Assembly: GCF_014145635.1 (NCBI RefSeq)
Contig: NZ_JACHTC010000006.1
Coordinates: forward strand, 62,001 to 126,000
From: Myroides sp. WP-1
Lineage (GTDB): Bacteria > Bacteroidota > Bacteroidia > Flavobacteriales > Flavobacteriaceae
DNA length: 64,000 nt
Reading direction: 5' to 3'
Both the position numbers and the translations under genes were made by a program. The notes under the pieces are model-generated. The model did not search any database, had not been told where the DNA came from, and was given only the letters and a program-made list of their open reading frames with translations. Positions 50,867-59,509 of the stretch are shown here, in pieces. Within the stretch, counting starts at the first letter, position 1; every line of letters begins with the position of its first letter.

Positions 50867-50934
50867 TTTTGTAAAAAACTTTGAGATGTAAAAATGAAAA
50901 AGTGTATCCTTATTTTAAGGAAAAATAATAATAA

Positions 50935-50960
50935 AATAGGCTACCCTAAGGTAGCCTATT
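50935..50960. terminator. Bidirectional Rho-independent terminator
   Basis: AATAGGCTACC (50935-50945) and GGTAGCCTATT (50950-50960) with loop CTAA, between the lipoprotein gene and the converging reductase gene. Confidence 0.88.
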
Positions 50961-50965
50961 CTGTT

Positions 50966-52018
50966 TTATATATCATCGTAATTGATGTGAATCTCATCTG
51001 AAGTAACAATCGCTTGACACGATAAAATCAATCCTTCAGCAACTTCGTCATCGGTCAGAATACTATTGCGTTTCATCGTTGCAGAACCTTTGGTAATTCT
51101 ACACATACAAGAACTACAAATACCCCCTTGACAAGAATATGGAGCATCTATGCCTGCTTCTAAAACACCCGTTAACAGCGCTTGGCTCTTAGGCATTTCA
51201 AAAGTAGATTCTTCATCATCAACAATCACCGTTACTTTTGTGCTACCTCCTTGTGCTTCTACAGGGTTATTTCCATCAGTATTGGGTGTAAAGATTTCGA
51301 AAAGAATATTGTCTTTTTCTATGCCTTTGCTTTGAAGTGTTTCGCTTACTACATCAATCATGGCTTCAGGCCCACACAAAAAGTAGGTAGAGAAACTTTT
51401 ATCTTGGTGCTTGTTGTTCACCACAAAGTTGATCGCCGCTTTGTCAATACGTCCAAAAAGAGAATCGCTTTCTCGCATTTGAGAATACACGAAATGCACG
51501 TATAAACGCGTAGGATATTGCTCTTGTAATTGGTGTAATTGCGTGTGAAAGATGGTCTCCTCTGCGGTTTTATTTCCATAAACAAGAACAAATGTACTGT
51601 TGGGTTCTTCGGTCAACACACTTTGTAAGATCGACATCACAGGTGTAATACCACTACCTGCAGCAAAGGCTGCATAGTTATTGGCCGCTTCTGCATCTGG
51701 TGTAAAAGTAAAACGCCCTTCAGGTGCTTCTACTGCTAATTGATCTCCAACCTTCAACTCTTCATTGGCATATGTCGAAAATACACCCTGTTCTACTTTC
51801 TTAACAACAATGCGAATTTCTCCACTTTGTGGCGTAGAACAGATCGAATACGCTCGTCTAATCTCTTTGTCGTTGTGCGTGTAGCTAATATTGAGATACT
51901 GACCAGCAACAAAGGTATACTCTTGTTGTAAGGAAGCCGGAACGTCCAATACGATAGATACCGCATGTGGAGTTTCTCTTCGAATCTCTTTTACCGTTAA
52001 ATTGTTGAATCTTGACAT
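50966..52018 (-). CDS. PaaE-type flavin reductase with C-terminal 2Fe-2S ferredoxin domain
   Basis: A 350-aa cytoplasmic electron-transfer protein. The FAD domain comes first (residues 1-105; RAYSICSTP is the FAD-binding RxYS motif), then the NAD(P)H domain (about 110-235, with GSGITPVMSIL and FLCGPEAMID). A plant-type ferredoxin domain ends the protein, with Cys296, Cys301, Cys304 and Cys334 in YSCQGGICSSC and LSCQA. This is the arrangement of PaaE, the reductase of phenylacetyl-CoA epoxidase, and similar oxygenase reductases. No paaABCD or other oxygenase gene adjoins it, so the partner is unknown. Confidence 0.9.
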   Translation of the reverse strand: MSRFNNLTVKEIRRETPHAVSIVLDVPASLQQEYTFVAGQYLNISYTHNDKEIRRAYSICSTPQSGEIRIVVKKVEQGVFSTYANEELKVGDQLAVEAPEGRFTFTPDAEAANNYAAFAAGSGITPVMSILQSVLTEEPNSTFVLVYGNKTAEETIFHTQLHQLQEQYPTRLYVHFVYSQMRESDSLFGRIDKAAINFVVNNKHQDKSFSTYFLCGPEAMIDVVSETLQSKGIEKDNILFEIFTPNTDGNNPVEAQGGSTKVTVIVDDEESTFEMPKSQALLTGVLEAGIDAPYSCQGGICSSCMCRITKGSATMKRNSILTDDEVAEGLILSCQAIVTSDEIHINYDDI

Positions 52019-52133
52019 CGTTTAGTTCTGTTTAAGGCAGCAAAAATACAAAACCCATTGAGTAAAAGGAAGTTTTAGAACTCAGATTAACTAAAAAAAT
52101 AATACCTAATATTCCTATGTATTAAAAAAATAC

Positions 52134-52141
52134 TATATTTG
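52134..52141 (+). promoter_or_regulatory. -7 promoter box of the PadR operon
   Basis: TATATTTG, exact consensus, 20 bp before the padR-type ATG. Confidence 0.7.
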
Positions 52142-52161
52142 TATACCTAAGAATCTTATAT

Positions 52162-52497
52162 ATGGCAAAGCAACAACAGTTATACAAAGGAAGTTTGAAC
52201 ACGATTATTATGAAGCTATTGGCCGAAAATGGTCGTATGTATGGGTATGAAATTACTCAAAAGGTAAAAGAAATTACCACAGGAGAGATGAGTTTAACCG
52301 AGGGAGCACTCTATCCTGCCTTGCATAAATTGGAAGCAGAAGGTTTTTTAGATGTGGATATGGAACGCGTAGATGGAAGAGTGAGAAAATATTACAAACT
52401 GACAGAACGCGGTGTGGAAGAAACCACAAATAAGATGGAAGAACTCGAAAATTTCATTCGAAATATGCAAAATATCGTCAATTTAAAATTGACGTAA
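52162..52497 (+). CDS. PadR family transcriptional regulator
   Basis: A 111-aa winged-helix DNA-binding protein. KGSLNTIIMKLLAENGRMYGYEI (about 9-31), LTEGALYPALHKLEAEG (recognition helix, about 45-61) and GRVRKYYKLTERG (wing) are the PadR core, followed by one C-terminal dimerisation helix. It is the first gene of a run of five with short gaps. PadR regulators often sit in front of membrane-protein genes they control, and probably repress their own operon here. Confidence 0.94.
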   Translation: MAKQQQLYKGSLNTIIMKLLAENGRMYGYEITQKVKEITTGEMSLTEGALYPALHKLEAEGFLDVDMERVDGRVRKYYKLTERGVEETTNKMEELENFIRNMQNIVNLKLT

Positions 52498-52535
52498 GGT
52501 CGTTTTCTAACCTAAAGTAAGAATAAAAAACGGAT

Positions 52536-53180
52536 ATGATAACATTGACCCAAGAACAATTGCAGCCTATTCAAGAGCGACTATTGAACAAGTACGATTT
52601 AAAATACGATGAGATCCGCGAGGAGCTTTTGGATCATATTGCTTGTGAAATAGAAGACCTGATGAATCAAGGCGAAAGCTATGAAGAAGCAACCATCTTA
52701 GTTTTTAGAAAGTGGAATGTACGACTGATCTCCAATGAGAAAGGATGGTATAAAGGGATTCCTCATTTTGTTTTAAATCAAATAGGAACAGAGTATAAAA
52801 AGGTGGAAATAATTTCAATCTTCGTCGCTATGCTCCTTGCTGTACCTCTGTTTTTTGCCATTTTGTATTGGGAGTTGAATAGCTTACTACTCATGATTTC
52901 TTTGTTTGTACTACAAGCGATTGGTGTTGGCATCATCTACAAAGAGTCTAAAGGACTTCAAGAGTATCGCTTTGATTTTTTGAGAAAAAAAGCTGGAATT
53001 AGCTTACTTAATGCAGGAATAGCTTTAGCATTCTCCCCTCTTTTGGCCGTACTATGCAACATAGAAGTTCGTACTTCGGAAATTAATTTATTAGTGATGT
53101 ATTACTTTATATTCAGTTCTATTCTCTTATTTAGGTTTTGGAAATATTGTAAACATCAACAATTTAAAATTGCAAAATAA
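52536..53180 (+). CDS. Membrane protein with N-terminal DHxAxxIE domain, paralogue 1 of 4
   Basis: A 214-aa protein. The N-terminal 80 residues are a soluble helical domain with LLDHIACEIEDLMNQGESYE (about 32-51) and VFRKWN. Four hydrophobic segments follow at about 88-110, 115-130, 150-168 and 178-198. Three neighbours share the same plan, so this is a tandem family. The soluble part resembles the short helical N-terminal domains of PadR-linked permease-like proteins (DUF1700/DUF1129-type guess). Function unknown. It starts 38 bp after the PadR gene. Confidence 0.8.
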   Translation: MITLTQEQLQPIQERLLNKYDLKYDEIREELLDHIACEIEDLMNQGESYEEATILVFRKWNVRLISNEKGWYKGIPHFVLNQIGTEYKKVEIISIFVAMLLAVPLFFAILYWELNSLLLMISLFVLQAIGVGIIYKESKGLQEYRFDFLRKKAGISLLNAGIALAFSPLLAVLCNIEVRTSEINLLVMYYFIFSSILLFRFWKYCKHQQFKIAK

Positions 53181-53189
53181 AACCAAGAA

Positions 53190-53831
53190 ATGAAGCATTT
53201 AACAACACAACAGCTGCAAACAATAGAGCGTTTTTTGATGGAACACTATAATTTACACCACGAAGATTTTCGAATGGAAATACTAGATCACATCGCCTGC
53301 GAAATAGAGGTGTGTATACAGGAAGGAGTGTCGTATCAGGAAGCGAGTAAATTTGTGTTAGGCAAATGGCATTTTGAATTAAAACCGGTTTTAGGAAAAA
53401 CGGGAGTTCCAACTTGTGTTGTTAAGCAAATGTATGCGAAAGATTGGATGGTTTATCTCGGGTTTGTCCTACTTTTCTTGATTAGTTGGTCTCTTGGAAA
53501 TTTTGGAATTGTAACTATAGAACCTAATCCATGGTTGAGTTTGGGTTGTGTGCTGTTGGGTTTTGTTTTTTCAATACTTATACAAAAGCGCTTTCACAAG
53601 CAAAAAAATTATGCGATGACTTTTTATACCAATGCCTTGGGAAATACGATGTTGCCCAATATTGTTGTATTGACTTTAGCTATGTTGTTCATCAGAAGAG
53701 ATTTTGAGCAATTTTTTAGCTTGTCTTCGTATAGTTTTTTCGTTTTGGCGATACATATCTTGATTGTAAATGTATTCTTTGCTTTTAAGGTGTTATACTA
53801 TAACAAAGCAAGCAAAATACAAATGATTTAA
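53190..53831 (+). CDS. Membrane protein with N-terminal DHxAxxIE domain, paralogue 2 of 4
   Basis: A 213-aa protein with the same plan as its neighbours: ILDHIACEIEVCIQEGVSYQ (about 32-51) and KWHFEL in the soluble N-terminal domain, then four hydrophobic segments between about 85 and 205. The first 20 residues (LTTQQLQTIERFLMEHYNLHH) align with those of the others (LTxxQLQxIxxFLxxxYxLxx). It follows paralogue 1 by 9 bp and is certainly in the same operon. Function unknown. Confidence 0.8.
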   Translation: MKHLTTQQLQTIERFLMEHYNLHHEDFRMEILDHIACEIEVCIQEGVSYQEASKFVLGKWHFELKPVLGKTGVPTCVVKQMYAKDWMVYLGFVLLFLISWSLGNFGIVTIEPNPWLSLGCVLLGFVFSILIQKRFHKQKNYAMTFYTNALGNTMLPNIVVLTLAMLFIRRDFEQFFSLSSYSFFVLAIHILIVNVFFAFKVLYYNKASKIQMI

Positions 53832-53845
53832 TTAAATAGAGTACA

Positions 53846-54517
53846 ATGCAAACATTAACATCCCATCAACTTCAGCATATTAACCAATTTTTAATTGAAC
53901 AGTACCGCTTGTATTATATCGATCTTCAGGCAGAAGTCATGGATCATATCGCTACGGATATTGAAGTAGAATTGCAGCAGGGAAAAAGTTATGAGGAAGC
54001 CTTTGTCCTTGTTTTTGCAAAATGGGATGTACTGCTGAAACCTGCAAAAGGTTTTTTTAGAGGCATTCCTCGTTTTGTTGCGAATCAATGGACTAAAGAA
54101 CGCTTGAAACGCGGAGCCAAAGCCTGTTTATTTGGTGCACTAACTACATTACTCGTTGGGAGTTTGTTTTATCGATGGATCAATAGGGAGGAAGATATAG
54201 TTTGTGGATTGGGAACTCTACTTGCTTTATATGTAGGGATGGGAATTTTGTATGTCAACAATCGCAGCTTAGTTAAAGAAGTGCCTTTGCACACGGCAAC
54301 GGGTACTTTTTTGAGGGTGGAGTTTAAGCGATTAGGATGGGTACAAAGTATATTTGTTATAATGCCGTTGTTGAGTCAACTGAAGTTTATATCAGGAGGA
54401 GAACTGTTTTTTTATACCTATTTATTCATCGGATTGGTAATGTTATTCTACATGATCCAATGGCGAATAGATTACCAAAAGGAAAAAGTATATCAAATCA
54501 AATGGAAAACTATTTAA
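53846..54517 (+). CDS. Membrane protein with N-terminal DHxAxxIE domain, paralogue 3 of 4
   Basis: A 223-aa protein. VMDHIATDIEVELQQGKSYE and VFAKWD mark the N-terminal domain; AKGFFRGIPRFVANQ matches KGWYKGIPHFVLNQ of paralogue 1, a shared link between soluble and membrane parts. Four hydrophobic segments lie between about 90 and 210. It ends 10 bp before paralogue 4. Function unknown. Confidence 0.8.
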   Translation: MQTLTSHQLQHINQFLIEQYRLYYIDLQAEVMDHIATDIEVELQQGKSYEEAFVLVFAKWDVLLKPAKGFFRGIPRFVANQWTKERLKRGAKACLFGALTTLLVGSLFYRWINREEDIVCGLGTLLALYVGMGILYVNNRSLVKEVPLHTATGTFLRVEFKRLGWVQSIFVIMPLLSQLKFISGGELFFYTYLFIGLVMLFYMIQWRIDYQKEKVYQIKWKTI

Positions 54518-54527
54518 TACGCAATCA

Positions 54528-55229
54528 ATGGAAAGAAAGATCATACAATCAGAAATAGAACAGTTGCATCGCTTTGTTTGTAAACACTATGTTGAATTTT
54601 ACGACGTACAACTCGAACTAGTGGATCACTTAGCTAATGATATTGAAGCACAATGGAAAGAAGCTCCTGCTTTGTCTTTTGAAGTAGCCTTAGATTGCGC
54701 TTTTAAAAAATTTGGAATATTCGGTTTTAGCGATGTCGTAGAGCAAAAAGTAAATAAATTGAGTAGTGCCTACTATAAAAAAAGCTTTCACTTGTTGCTT
54801 GACTTTTTTACTATTCCCAAGATTTTAATCTCAACTGCTTTATTTTTAGTGATTTACATCCTTTTTCAATACCTAAGTGATACCTATGCTCTTTATGCTA
54901 ATGAGATAATTAAAGGTGTATTTATGGGATTATTGGTTGTTCAATTTATTCAATTGATACGAAAAAAAATCAAGCGAAAAAAAGAGAGTCAGACACAATG
55001 GCTACTTGATTCTGTCTTGTATAGTCTGGAAATTTGGCCATACTATTTGATGTTTACTCTTGTGTTTCACAGTTTTTTACTTGCTAGAACGAGTACTATT
55101 TTGCTGGTGCTGCAAGCCTTTTTTGTCACAGCAATTATTTTGTATGTGTATGTTTTAAAAGTGATTGTTGTTCCTCTAATAGAAAAAGATTTAGAGCAAC
55201 AAAAGAAACAGCTTACTCTTATTGGATAA
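54528..55229 (+). CDS. Membrane protein with N-terminal DHxAxxIE domain, paralogue 4 of 4
   Basis: A 233-aa protein, the most divergent of the four. LVDHLANDIEAQWKEAP replaces the DHIA version, and KKFGIFGFSD stands where the others have KWxxxLKP. The membrane part has four to five hydrophobic segments (about 88-112, 122-140, 165-183, 187-215). Divergence suggests that this copy separated first or has a different partner. It ends the PadR operon and is followed by a weak terminator. Confidence 0.8.
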   Translation: MERKIIQSEIEQLHRFVCKHYVEFYDVQLELVDHLANDIEAQWKEAPALSFEVALDCAFKKFGIFGFSDVVEQKVNKLSSAYYKKSFHLLLDFFTIPKILISTALFLVIYILFQYLSDTYALYANEIIKGVFMGLLVVQFIQLIRKKIKRKKESQTQWLLDSVLYSLEIWPYYLMFTLVFHSFLLARTSTILLVLQAFFVTAIILYVYVLKVIVVPLIEKDLEQQKKQLTLIG

Positions 55230-55239
55230 AAGAAAACAA

Positions 55240-55266
55240 AAGCAACCAATTCGGTTGTTTTTTTTA
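55240..55266 (+). terminator. Terminator of the PadR operon
   Basis: CAACC (55243-55247) pairs with GGTTG (55253-55257) around AATTC, followed by eight or nine T. The stem is short. Confidence 0.65.
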
Positions 55267-55361
55267 TGTAGAAAGAAAAGGAATATAAATATCGCATTTT
55301 GTAAAAGTGTAACATAAAACAAAGAGCTGCGTCTTATGCTATATCAACCAAAAAATAACGT

Positions 55362-57848
55362 ATGAAACAGTTATTCACCTTATTTTCGTTTTTTTTATCC
55401 ATATTCTCTTTTGCTCAAGTATCGGGTACAATCGTCGATCATGAAGGAAAACCAATTAGTTATGCTACAATCATCCTAGAACAAACTCAACAAGGTGCAA
55501 TTAGCAATGACAAAGGGTTATTCGAAATTAAACCTAAATCAGAAGGGAATTTGACTTTTGTTTTTCAATTTTTAGGCTATAAAACTGAGCGCAAAACTAT
55601 TCAGTACCTTGAAAAACCATTGAACATTGATATTGTATTACAAGAAGAAGAGTTTCAACTCGACGATATCGTGATTAAAGTAGGGAAAAACCCTGCAGAT
55701 GAGATTATTCGAAGAGCAATTGCTAATAAAGAAATTAACACCAAAGGTTTGGCCTCTTTCTCAGCAGACTTTTACTCGAAAGGAATGATCAAGAGCTTAA
55801 AGATTCCCAAATTTGCACAAGATAAAATTTCAGTAAACGACAGTAAGGTTGTGGGTATTGATTCACTTGGACAAGGAATTTTGTATTTATCAGAAACGGT
55901 ATCTCAATTAAAATACCAAAAACCCAACCAACTCAAAGAACACATTGTAGCTTCTAAGGTAAGTGGAAGTAACAACGGTTATAGTTTCAATACGGCTGAT
56001 GAGTCTTTCTATGACTTTTATGAGAATCAGCTAAAAATTGCTGATTTCGACATGCAAATGGTTTCTCCCTTATCCAATCAAGCATTCGCCTTTTATAAGT
56101 ATAGTCTTGAAGCAACATTTAAAGACAATGGTGTTTTGATTAACAAGATTAAAGTAACACCTAAGGTAAAGAATCAACCTGTTTTTTATGGGGATATTTA
56201 CATTGTTGACCAATCTGCTGCTTTATATGGTGTTGATCTAACAGTTACAGGGGTGAGTTTACAACAGCCTTTTATTGAATCGATAACAGTTAGTCAAAAT
56301 TTTTTCTATAATGATGGAAATCGCACCTGGGTGAAGCGTTCACAAACCTTAGATATGATGATTGCCCTATTTGGCTTTAAAGGACAAGGTGTTTTCCTAA
56401 GTGTATTTAATAACTACAACTTCAATCCAAATTTTACACGGGCAGATTTTGGTAAGGAGGTTCTGTCTTTTGCCAAAGATGCTAATAAAAAAGAGGATGA
56501 TTTTTGGAGTAATCATCGTTTGTATCCTCTCTCTACTGAAGAAGTAAGAGATTATCAATTTAAGGATAGTATTCGAGCACGCAAAGATTCACCAGAGTAT
56601 AGAGACAGTATTCGAATGGTGTATAATCGCTTTAGAGTTTCCTCTCCTCTCTTTGGATATAATTATAGAAGCAAAAACGAGCGTTTTACTTTAAACTATG
56701 ATGGACTAATAGATTTGGACAGAATAGGATTTAATACGGTTCAAGGATTTTATATGGGTACAGGTTTATCAGCTAAACTATATGCGAAAGATAAACAATC
56801 TTATACGCGTGCGGCAGTTGATTTTGATTATGGTTTTGCGTCAGAGCGCCTTAGAGCATATGGAACGATTAGTCATCAGATGAATGACGTGCATAAATCG
56901 AGAATATATGTAAAAGGAGGAACAAAAATTGAGCAATTTCACCAAGATAATATTAGTGAGCTACTCAACAGTGCTTTCTCCTTGCTTTTTAGAAAGAATT
57001 TTGCCAAATACTATAACAAGGAAGAGTTCTATGCAGGATATAAAGGGAAATTTGCAGAAGAAGCGATCTCCTTGTCTACTGAAATAGGCTATGAACAGAG
57101 AAAACCGCTGTTTAACAACGCAAATGGATCTTTTTATACCGGAAGTAGAGCGTATACCTCAAATGATCCCACAGCGCCTTTAAACGATTGGAGCGCGCCT
57201 ATCGAATTACAACATTTGTACAAATTTAGAATTGGAGCAACAATCAACCTCGGAATGACCTATGCTTCTTATCCAGAAGGACGCTGGTATATTCCTAATA
57301 CCAAATATCCGAAAATTAAAGTCGACTATGAGAAAGCCTTTGCCGGAAATTTAAGTCGTTATAATTATGATTTGGTAACAGCTGGTGTTCAACAAGATAT
57401 TTCCTTTCAAAATAAAGGAGAGTTTTCATACAACCTGAAAGCAGGTCACTTCTTCAATGCTGATGGTATTTCCTATGTGGATCGCAAACACTTTACAGGA
57501 AACCAAACGCACTTGAATATAGAGAATGATCGAATGAGTTCGTTTAACCTGTTGCCGTATTACAGTTTAAGTACAAACAAATCTTTTGTAGAAACTCATT
57601 TAGAGTATAATTTCAAAGGATTCATTATGAATCGTCTGCCTTTGTTGAAATGGACGGGATGGAATGTTGTTGCTGGTTATCACAATGCAGCAATGTCAGA
57701 TACAAAAGCATACCAAGAATTTACAGTCGGATTGTCTAACATTGGTTTTGGCAGTATGAAAGGGTTTCGCTTAGACTATGTCCGTGCGTATCAGGGAAGT
57801 CAATTCTTCAAAGATGGTGTGATGATTGGATTTAAGAAAGATTTTTAA
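55362..57848 (+). CDS. DUF5686 outer-membrane protein with carboxypeptidase-like regulatory domain
   Basis: An 828-aa protein. A signal peptide (MKQLFTLFSFFLSIFSFAQ) is followed by a CarboxypepD_reg-like beta-sandwich (about 20-105, starting VSGTIVDHEGKPISYATI). The region from about 110 starts with GKNPADEIIRRAIANKEIN, a hallmark of the DUF5686 family. The C-terminal half is rich in aromatic-flanked beta-strands and ends in GFKKDF with a terminal Phe, as outer-membrane beta-barrels do. No TonB box or plug domain is evident, so it is not a normal TonB-dependent receptor. Transport function is unproven. Single gene, with a strong terminator downstream. Confidence 0.9.
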   Translation: MKQLFTLFSFFLSIFSFAQVSGTIVDHEGKPISYATIILEQTQQGAISNDKGLFEIKPKSEGNLTFVFQFLGYKTERKTIQYLEKPLNIDIVLQEEEFQLDDIVIKVGKNPADEIIRRAIANKEINTKGLASFSADFYSKGMIKSLKIPKFAQDKISVNDSKVVGIDSLGQGILYLSETVSQLKYQKPNQLKEHIVASKVSGSNNGYSFNTADESFYDFYENQLKIADFDMQMVSPLSNQAFAFYKYSLEATFKDNGVLINKIKVTPKVKNQPVFYGDIYIVDQSAALYGVDLTVTGVSLQQPFIESITVSQNFFYNDGNRTWVKRSQTLDMMIALFGFKGQGVFLSVFNNYNFNPNFTRADFGKEVLSFAKDANKKEDDFWSNHRLYPLSTEEVRDYQFKDSIRARKDSPEYRDSIRMVYNRFRVSSPLFGYNYRSKNERFTLNYDGLIDLDRIGFNTVQGFYMGTGLSAKLYAKDKQSYTRAAVDFDYGFASERLRAYGTISHQMNDVHKSRIYVKGGTKIEQFHQDNISELLNSAFSLLFRKNFAKYYNKEEFYAGYKGKFAEEAISLSTEIGYEQRKPLFNNANGSFYTGSRAYTSNDPTAPLNDWSAPIELQHLYKFRIGATINLGMTYASYPEGRWYIPNTKYPKIKVDYEKAFAGNLSRYNYDLVTAGVQQDISFQNKGEFSYNLKAGHFFNADGISYVDRKHFTGNQTHLNIENDRMSSFNLLPYYSLSTNKSFVETHLEYNFKGFIMNRLPLLKWTGWNVVAGYHNAAMSDTKAYQEFTVGLSNIGFGSMKGFRLDYVRAYQGSQFFKDGVMIGFKKDF

Positions 57849-57907
57849 AGTTAGTTTAATACTTGGGTTGAATACTGAATTTAGTTTATAACCTGTTCAA
57901 TCCAAAA

Positions 57908-57936
57908 AAAAGCCCGATACATTGTATCGGGCTTTT
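57908..57936. terminator. Bidirectional Rho-independent terminator
   Basis: AAAAGCCCGATAC (57908-57920) and GTATCGGGCTTTT (57924-57936) with a 3-base loop, between the DUF5686 gene and the converging pheS. Confidence 0.94.
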
Positions 57937-57955
57937 GTATAATAGAAAAATGCGA

Positions 57956-58972
57956 TTAAAAGTTTACTTTAAATTGCTCTAAGAAGCGAACATCGTTTTC
58001 ATAGAACATGCGGATATCGCTGATTTGGTATAATAACATAGCGATACGCTCGATACCCATACCAAAGGCAAATCCACTGTATTCATTAGCATCGATGTTA
58101 CAGTTGGTCAATACATTTGGATCAACCATACCACATCCCATGATTTCTAACCAACCTGTTCCTTTTGTAATTCTATAATCTACTTCTGTTTTTAATCCCC
58201 AATAAATATCTACTTCAGCACTTGGTTCTGTAAATGGGAAATAAGAAGGGCGTAGACGAATTTTAGACTTGCCAAACATTTCTTTGGTAAAGTATAGCAA
58301 CGTTTGTTTTAAGTCTGCAAAAGACACATCTTTATCAATGTATAAACCTTCTACTTGGTGGAAAATACAGTGTGAACGAGATGAGATGTCTTCATTTCTA
58401 AATACACGTCCTGGAGAAATTGTACGCAAAGGCGGTTTGTGATCCTCCATATAACGTGCCTGCACCGATGAGGTATGAGTACGCAATAAGTGTTGAGGAT
58501 TTGACTGAACAAAGAACGAATCTTGCATATCACGTGCTGGGTGATAGTCAGGGAAGTTCAATGCAGAGAAGTTGTGCCAATCGTCTTCAATCTCCGGTCC
58601 TTCAGAAATAGTAAAACCAATGCTGTTAAAAATATCAACAATTTGATTTTTTACAAGTGAAATAGGATGTCTAGATCCGATAAGTGTAGGGTAACCAGGA
58701 CGCGTTAAATCGCCATATAACCCTTGTACATTCTTAGATTCTATTTCCTCTTGGATGGTTTTTACTTTAGTTTCAATGGCGCTTTTTAACGTATTAATCG
58801 CCTGACCGAATTCCTTTTTCTGATCATTAGGAACGGTTTTAAAATAAGCAAATAACTCGTTTAAGATTCCCTTTTTAGAAAGGAATTTAATTCTAAAAGC
58901 TTCTAGTTGTTCTTTGTTATCGGTTTGGAAATGTTCTGCCTCTCCGATGTATTCTTTTATTTTATCTATCAT
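57956..58972 (-). CDS. pheS: Phenylalanine--tRNA ligase alpha subunit
   Basis: Catalytic subunit of the heterotetrameric PheRS, a class II synthetase. From the ATG at 58972 it is 338 aa, typical of PheS. An N-terminal coiled coil (about 10-85) is followed by the catalytic core: motif 2 with [19 protein letters not shown] and motif 3 with [13 protein letters not shown] near the end. A longer frame starting at TTG 58993 is rejected: that TTG overlaps the minus-strand -7 box. pheT is not adjacent, as is often the case in this phylum. Confidence 0.97.
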   Translation of the reverse strand: MIDKIKEYIGEAEHFQTDNKEQLEAFRIKFLSKKGILNELFAYFKTVPNDQKKEFGQAINTLKSAIETKVKTIQEEIESKNVQGLYGDLTRPGYPTLIGSRHPISLVKNQIVDIFNSIGFTISEGPEIEDDWHNFSALNFPDYHPARDMQDSFFVQSNPQHLLRTHTSSVQARYMEDHKPPLRTISPGRVFRNEDISSRSHCIFHQVEGLYIDKDVSFADLKQTLLYFTKEMFGKSKIRLRPSYFPFTEPSAEVDIYWGLKTEVDYRITKGTGWLEIMGCGMVDPNVLTNCNIDANEYSGFAFGMGIERIAMLLYQISDIRMFYENDVRFLEQFKVNF

Positions 58973-58990
58973 TTTAAGTAAAGTAAAAGG

Positions 58991-58998
58991 CAAATTTA
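58991..58998 (-). promoter_or_regulatory. -7 promoter box of pheS
   Basis: On the minus strand this reads TAAATTTG, exact consensus, 18 bp before the pheS ATG. Confidence 0.7.
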
Positions 58999-59056
58999 CT
59001 GCTTTTCATTTAGACATAAAATTTAAAGCATGCTAAATTTTTTATTTATCCAGGTT

Positions 59057-59413
59057 TTAGTCAATATATTTTCGCTCTAAGAAGTAATGGACAATTGCTT
59101 CTTTCATCAAGACACTTTGTTCACCTGCTCTTAATGCGGGTAGTTGTTCTTTTACCGTATAGTGTGGCCAACCGTCGTCGTCGTAGCGATCAAATTCATA
59201 GTATCCGTAGGGCTCAAGTAGGCGGCATATAGCGATATGCATCAAATTAACTTTATCGTCTTTTTTATATCGTTTTTTAATTTTACCTAGTTCTTGAACA
59301 CCAATAAGATAGATGATTGATTCTAGATCAAGGACTTCGCCGTCTCCAAAGCGGGTAGATATCTTTTGTACCACATCGTCCCAACGCTTTTTTAATTGTT
59401 CATCTCTTGCCAT
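59057..59413 (-). CDS. Small conserved soluble protein, function unknown
   Basis: 118 aa from the ATG at 59413 (MARDEQLKKRWDDVVQKIST). The longer frame begins at a TTG overlapping the promoter box TATCTTTG and is rejected. The protein is charged, with helical segments and the sequence YYEFDRYDDDGWPHYTVKEQLP (about 77-98, acidic and aromatic), which I associate with a small conserved flavobacterial family but cannot name. No signal peptide, no membrane segment. It lies between pheS (same strand, 84 bp) and a divergent cvpA-type gene. Confidence 0.75.
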   Translation of the reverse strand: MARDEQLKKRWDDVVQKISTRFGDGEVLDLESIIYLIGVQELGKIKKRYKKDDKVNLMHIAICRLLEPYGYYEFDRYDDDGWPHYTVKEQLPALRAGEQSVLMKEAIVHYFLERKYID

Positions 59414-59435
59414 ATTGTTGTTTGTTTGAATGAAA

Positions 59436-59443
59436 CAAAGATA
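59436..59443 (-). promoter_or_regulatory. -7 promoter box of the 118-aa protein gene
   Basis: On the minus strand this reads TATCTTTG, exact consensus, 22 bp before the chosen ATG. Confidence 0.7.
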
Positions 59444-59509
59444 CAATTTAGTTATGACGAAGATTTATAGAAAAAATAATAATTTAGTAGTTTCTAAAAT
59501 GTAGATGGA

